Shown: in pieces, positions 7,246 to 8,959 of the stretch
Numbering within the stretch: position 1 is the first letter of the stretch
Layout: each line of letters begins with the position of its first letter
Assembly: GCA_013414685.1 (NCBI GenBank)
Contig: CP058704.1
Span: 2,530,845-2,539,803, forward strand
Reading direction: 5' to 3'
Length of the DNA stretch: 8,959 nt
From: Parachlamydiaceae bacterium
GTDB lineage: Bacteria; Chlamydiota; Chlamydiia; Chlamydiales; Parachlamydiaceae
Notes under the pieces: model-generated
Seen by the model: only the letters and a program-made list of their open reading frames with translations
Database searches by the model: none
Told to the model about the DNA's origin: nothing
Position numbers and translations under genes: made by a program

Positions 7246-7970
7246 AAGCGGCTCAAAGCGGATCATTAATGCAATTGGAAACCATGGAAAATTACAATCT
7301 ATCCTAAATTGCAAATGGGAATTGCAAATTTTTGATGCGGACAATGTAAGTGGGGAAAGTGTCAATTTTATTAGCTATTTGCATAAAAGAGAAAACAAAG
7401 ATGCAAAAGAAACTTGTACCCTTATCGCAATTCGTAACTTTCTCTTGGCAGCGTCTCATTTTAAAGACCGGACCTGTAGCAATAAATCCATCGAGCTGAT
7501 TAAAAAAACTTTAGAGGATGCAAGACTTGAAGATTGGTCCTTCAATAAACATTCATTTATTTGGCAATTCATCCATTCCTCAGAACATGTAGAATTTGAA
7601 AAGCGTATTTTAACCATAATGAGTCAACCAGAATATACTCTAAGTTACTATCTAAAACAGAAGTTGCCTATAGATAATGAGCTTTTAAGAAAAAAATTGC
7701 CAAAGATTTGGCTGATTTATCTAAGCACAAGGAATTTTGGGATAGAGTTCAATCAAGTTTATCTTCTTACCATAAATTTTGCGAGATCAAATCCGGTTCT
7801 CCAAGTGCGTTAAAAAACTACAGAGTGCAAAAAGAAGATATGTTTGCAATTGCACAGGGAAAAGAAAGTCCTGTAAGTCGACAAGATGAGATGCAAAAAT
7901 TCCTCCTCAGGGATGGTTTAAGCCACATAAGCTACAACAAGTCGACTTTTTAAAATTTGATCACGGAAAA

Positions 7971-8100
7971 GCAATTTTCCTAAACCGTGAAGAGGTTATT
8001 CAAAAAATTGCTGAAGTCTATCATTTAAGTGTTGAGGAACTATGTCTTCTAAATGAAGGAAAAAATGGATCGAGGGCGAAGAAATTAACGTTAGAGTCAA
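7971..8100 (+). other. LysM-like segment in the large gene
   Basis: Read across the A5 run at 8061-8065, the protein is FLNREEVIQKIAEVYHLS, then VEELCLLNEGKKWIEG, then EEINVRV. This follows the LysM scheme: I-A-x-x-Y-x-[LV]-S, then L-x-x-L-N, then an x-x-G turn and a closing I-x-V strand. LysM modules bind N-acetylglucosamine polymers such as peptidoglycan. The opening strand is poor, so this is a suggestion only. Confidence 0.4.
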
Positions 8101-8712
8101 CTTAACTTCAGACTCTCCCGGTGCAAAAATCAACGGGAAAAATAGCTCTATCCTTTATTCCAAAGGAAACGTATCTCCAAAGACAAGGTCGTCAGGAGCG
8201 CAATGCAAATTGCAAACAGTTTTTATTTTTTCATGAACGTTTACAAGCTTTGAAAAATCCAAAGACAAAGAAAAGTTTTAAACGAGCTTTGTGAGATTCT
8301 TTCAGATTCTGTGCATCCTTTCACAACAATGCAAAGAAATGAATATCAAGAGAAAGTCCACAATCTTAGAGCATCTTCAATGGAGGAAGTTCAGATCTTT
8401 GTAGATAAAATCATTAAAGAATATGAACCTACATTTGAAAAAATTGCCTTTGTTATGAATCCTTTCTTAGCAGACGTTAAATTGCTTTGCGTCTATATTT
8501 GGGGTTTAGAAGAACATAAATTAAGAAATGAATATGATATCGGCAATCTAATTGGTCATTATAATTATCCAATCGAAGATCTCCTTGAAAAAGCTCGCAA
8601 GGTTCATAAGGAGGACAAAACAATTCTCGATTCTATTGATCAAATTGAAGCTAGAATCCAAATGGAAAAAGAGCAACTAATCAGGAATTTTGGTTCTTTA
8701 ATTCATTTATAA

Positions 8713-8885
8713 GCACATCAAAAGGCTTTTTTAAGCAGTTTTTAAAAAACACAGCTTAGGCTGCACTGATTCAAATTCAAACACTTTACTTCTCAGTGAA
8801 AGATTAAAACGAAAATGTTATTTTTATTGTTTTGAATTTAAAACTCAGCGTGATAAATTAAATTTTCTACCTTACAAAAAAATCT
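8713..8885. other. Intergenic spacer after the large gene
   Basis: These 173 bases hold two weak stems, GCTT-TTTT-AAGC around 8725-8736 followed shortly by five Ts, and CAGC-TTAG-GCTG at about 8752-8763. Either may act in termination of the large gene, but neither is a convincing intrinsic terminator. No open frame is seen before 8886. Confidence 0.35.
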
Positions 8886-8959
8886 ATGATTAAGTTTGCT
8901 TGCATCTTAATTTTATGCGGAATCAATTTATTTCTCTTAGAAGGAACTCCCAGTAGTGT
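8886..8959 (+). CDS. Start of a probable exported protein (runs off the right edge)
   Basis: An ATG at 8886 opens 24 codons up to the window edge. The peptide has a lysine at position 3 and then a hydrophobic core (FACILILCGINLFLL) followed by small polar residues (EGTPSS), which is the shape of a Sec signal peptide. The Cys at residue 11 is too early and lacks the right context to be a clear lipobox. No Shine-Dalgarno is visible; the preceding bases are A-rich. Too little is present to name the gene, and a chance open frame is possible. Confidence 0.42.
   Translation, partial: MIKFACILILCGINLFLLEGTPSS

Larger units (their letters stand above)
5188..8712 (+). pseudogene. Very large (~1,180 aa) GYF_2/LysM-like protein, reading frame broken about 20 times
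   Basis: The whole stretch reads as one protein if about 21 single-base losses are undone; no piece has its own ribosome binding site and joins fall mid-helix. Inferred order: a polar start (1-65); a helical region (about 65-500) with LWKFQFVTEDQKLSFMEKM and a basic RKRSYDFLKQKR patch; a GYF_2-like segment (about 503-545); a helical linker; a second, weaker GYF_2-like segment (about 660-695); more helices; a LysM-like segment (about 930-975); and a Glu/Lys-rich helical C-terminus (about 1030-1181). No signal peptide or membrane segment is visible. The longest clean frames are 5498-5838, 7163-7690 and 8281-8712. Breaks fall at runs near 5376, 5490, 5842, 6001, 6104, 6154, 6205, 6426, 6539, 6559, 6672, 6825, 7039, 7157, 7690, 7895, 8061, 8125, 8138, 8252 and 8276. 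GYF_2 (DUF4339) domains usually mediate protein contacts. The function is unknown, and the piece count leaves some chance of two adjacent genes. Confidence 0.68.

Noticed and set aside
5188..8712. Programmed ribosomal frameshifting or transcriptional slippage as the explanation of the breaks.
   Set aside because: Slippage at poly(A) is known in endosymbionts, mostly at longer runs, but about 21 events in one gene would leave almost no full-length product. Sequencing error or decay is simpler.

Overview
The window looks like a piece of chromosome from an AT-rich bacterium of the PVC superphylum, most likely an environmental (Parachlamydia-like) chlamydia. The main support is a BBP7-type beta-barrel porin, a family best known from Planctomycetes and their relatives. 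GYF_2 (DUF4339)-like segments, coding DNA of about 32-38% G+C and still poorer spacers fit this. The assignment is an inference and its strength is moderate. I see no tRNA, rRNA, CRISPR array, transposase, phage gene or replication origin.

Layout, left to right. (1) Minus strand, 1-291: the first 97 codons of a GNAT-type acetyltransferase that runs off the left edge. (2) Plus strand, 478-1766: a BBP7-family outer-membrane porin, about 430 aa if four frameshifts are undone. (3) Plus strand, 2065-3704: an unrecognised protein of about 550 aa with a short globular N-terminus, a long amphipathic/coiled-coil middle and a beta-rich C-terminal half, broken by many frameshifts. (4) 3714-3741: a strong hairpin between converging genes. 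(5) Minus strand, 3796-4752: an intact 318-aa MbfA-type protein (rubrerythrin-like di-iron domain fused to a VIT1-type membrane transporter), for which iron export or detoxification is the expected role. (6) 4753-5187: an extremely AT-rich divergent spacer with an imperfect direct repeat. (7) Plus strand, 5188-8712: apparently one very large gene (about 1,180 aa) cut into about 20 reading-frame pieces, carrying two GYF_2-like segments and one LysM-like segment. (8) Plus strand, 8886 to the right edge: the start of a probable exported protein.

The most striking property of the window is how the three broken genes are broken. Every break can be explained by loss of one base in a short homopolymer (mostly A5-A7 or T4-T6). 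The inferred shift is always -1, and no nonsense substitution has to be assumed. Translation across each break gives sensible protein. The two minus-strand genes, which are richer in G+C (about 46-50%), have no breaks. This pattern is what homopolymer under-calling in a long-read or pyrosequencing-type assembly would give. Real pseudogenisation is the alternative, and raw reads would decide. The genes are therefore annotated as reconstructed units and not as their many short ORF fragments.

The genes do not form one obvious pathway. The porin and the last partial ORF are envelope or exported proteins, MbfA is an inner-membrane iron/oxidative-stress protein, and the two large unknown proteins look lineage-specific.
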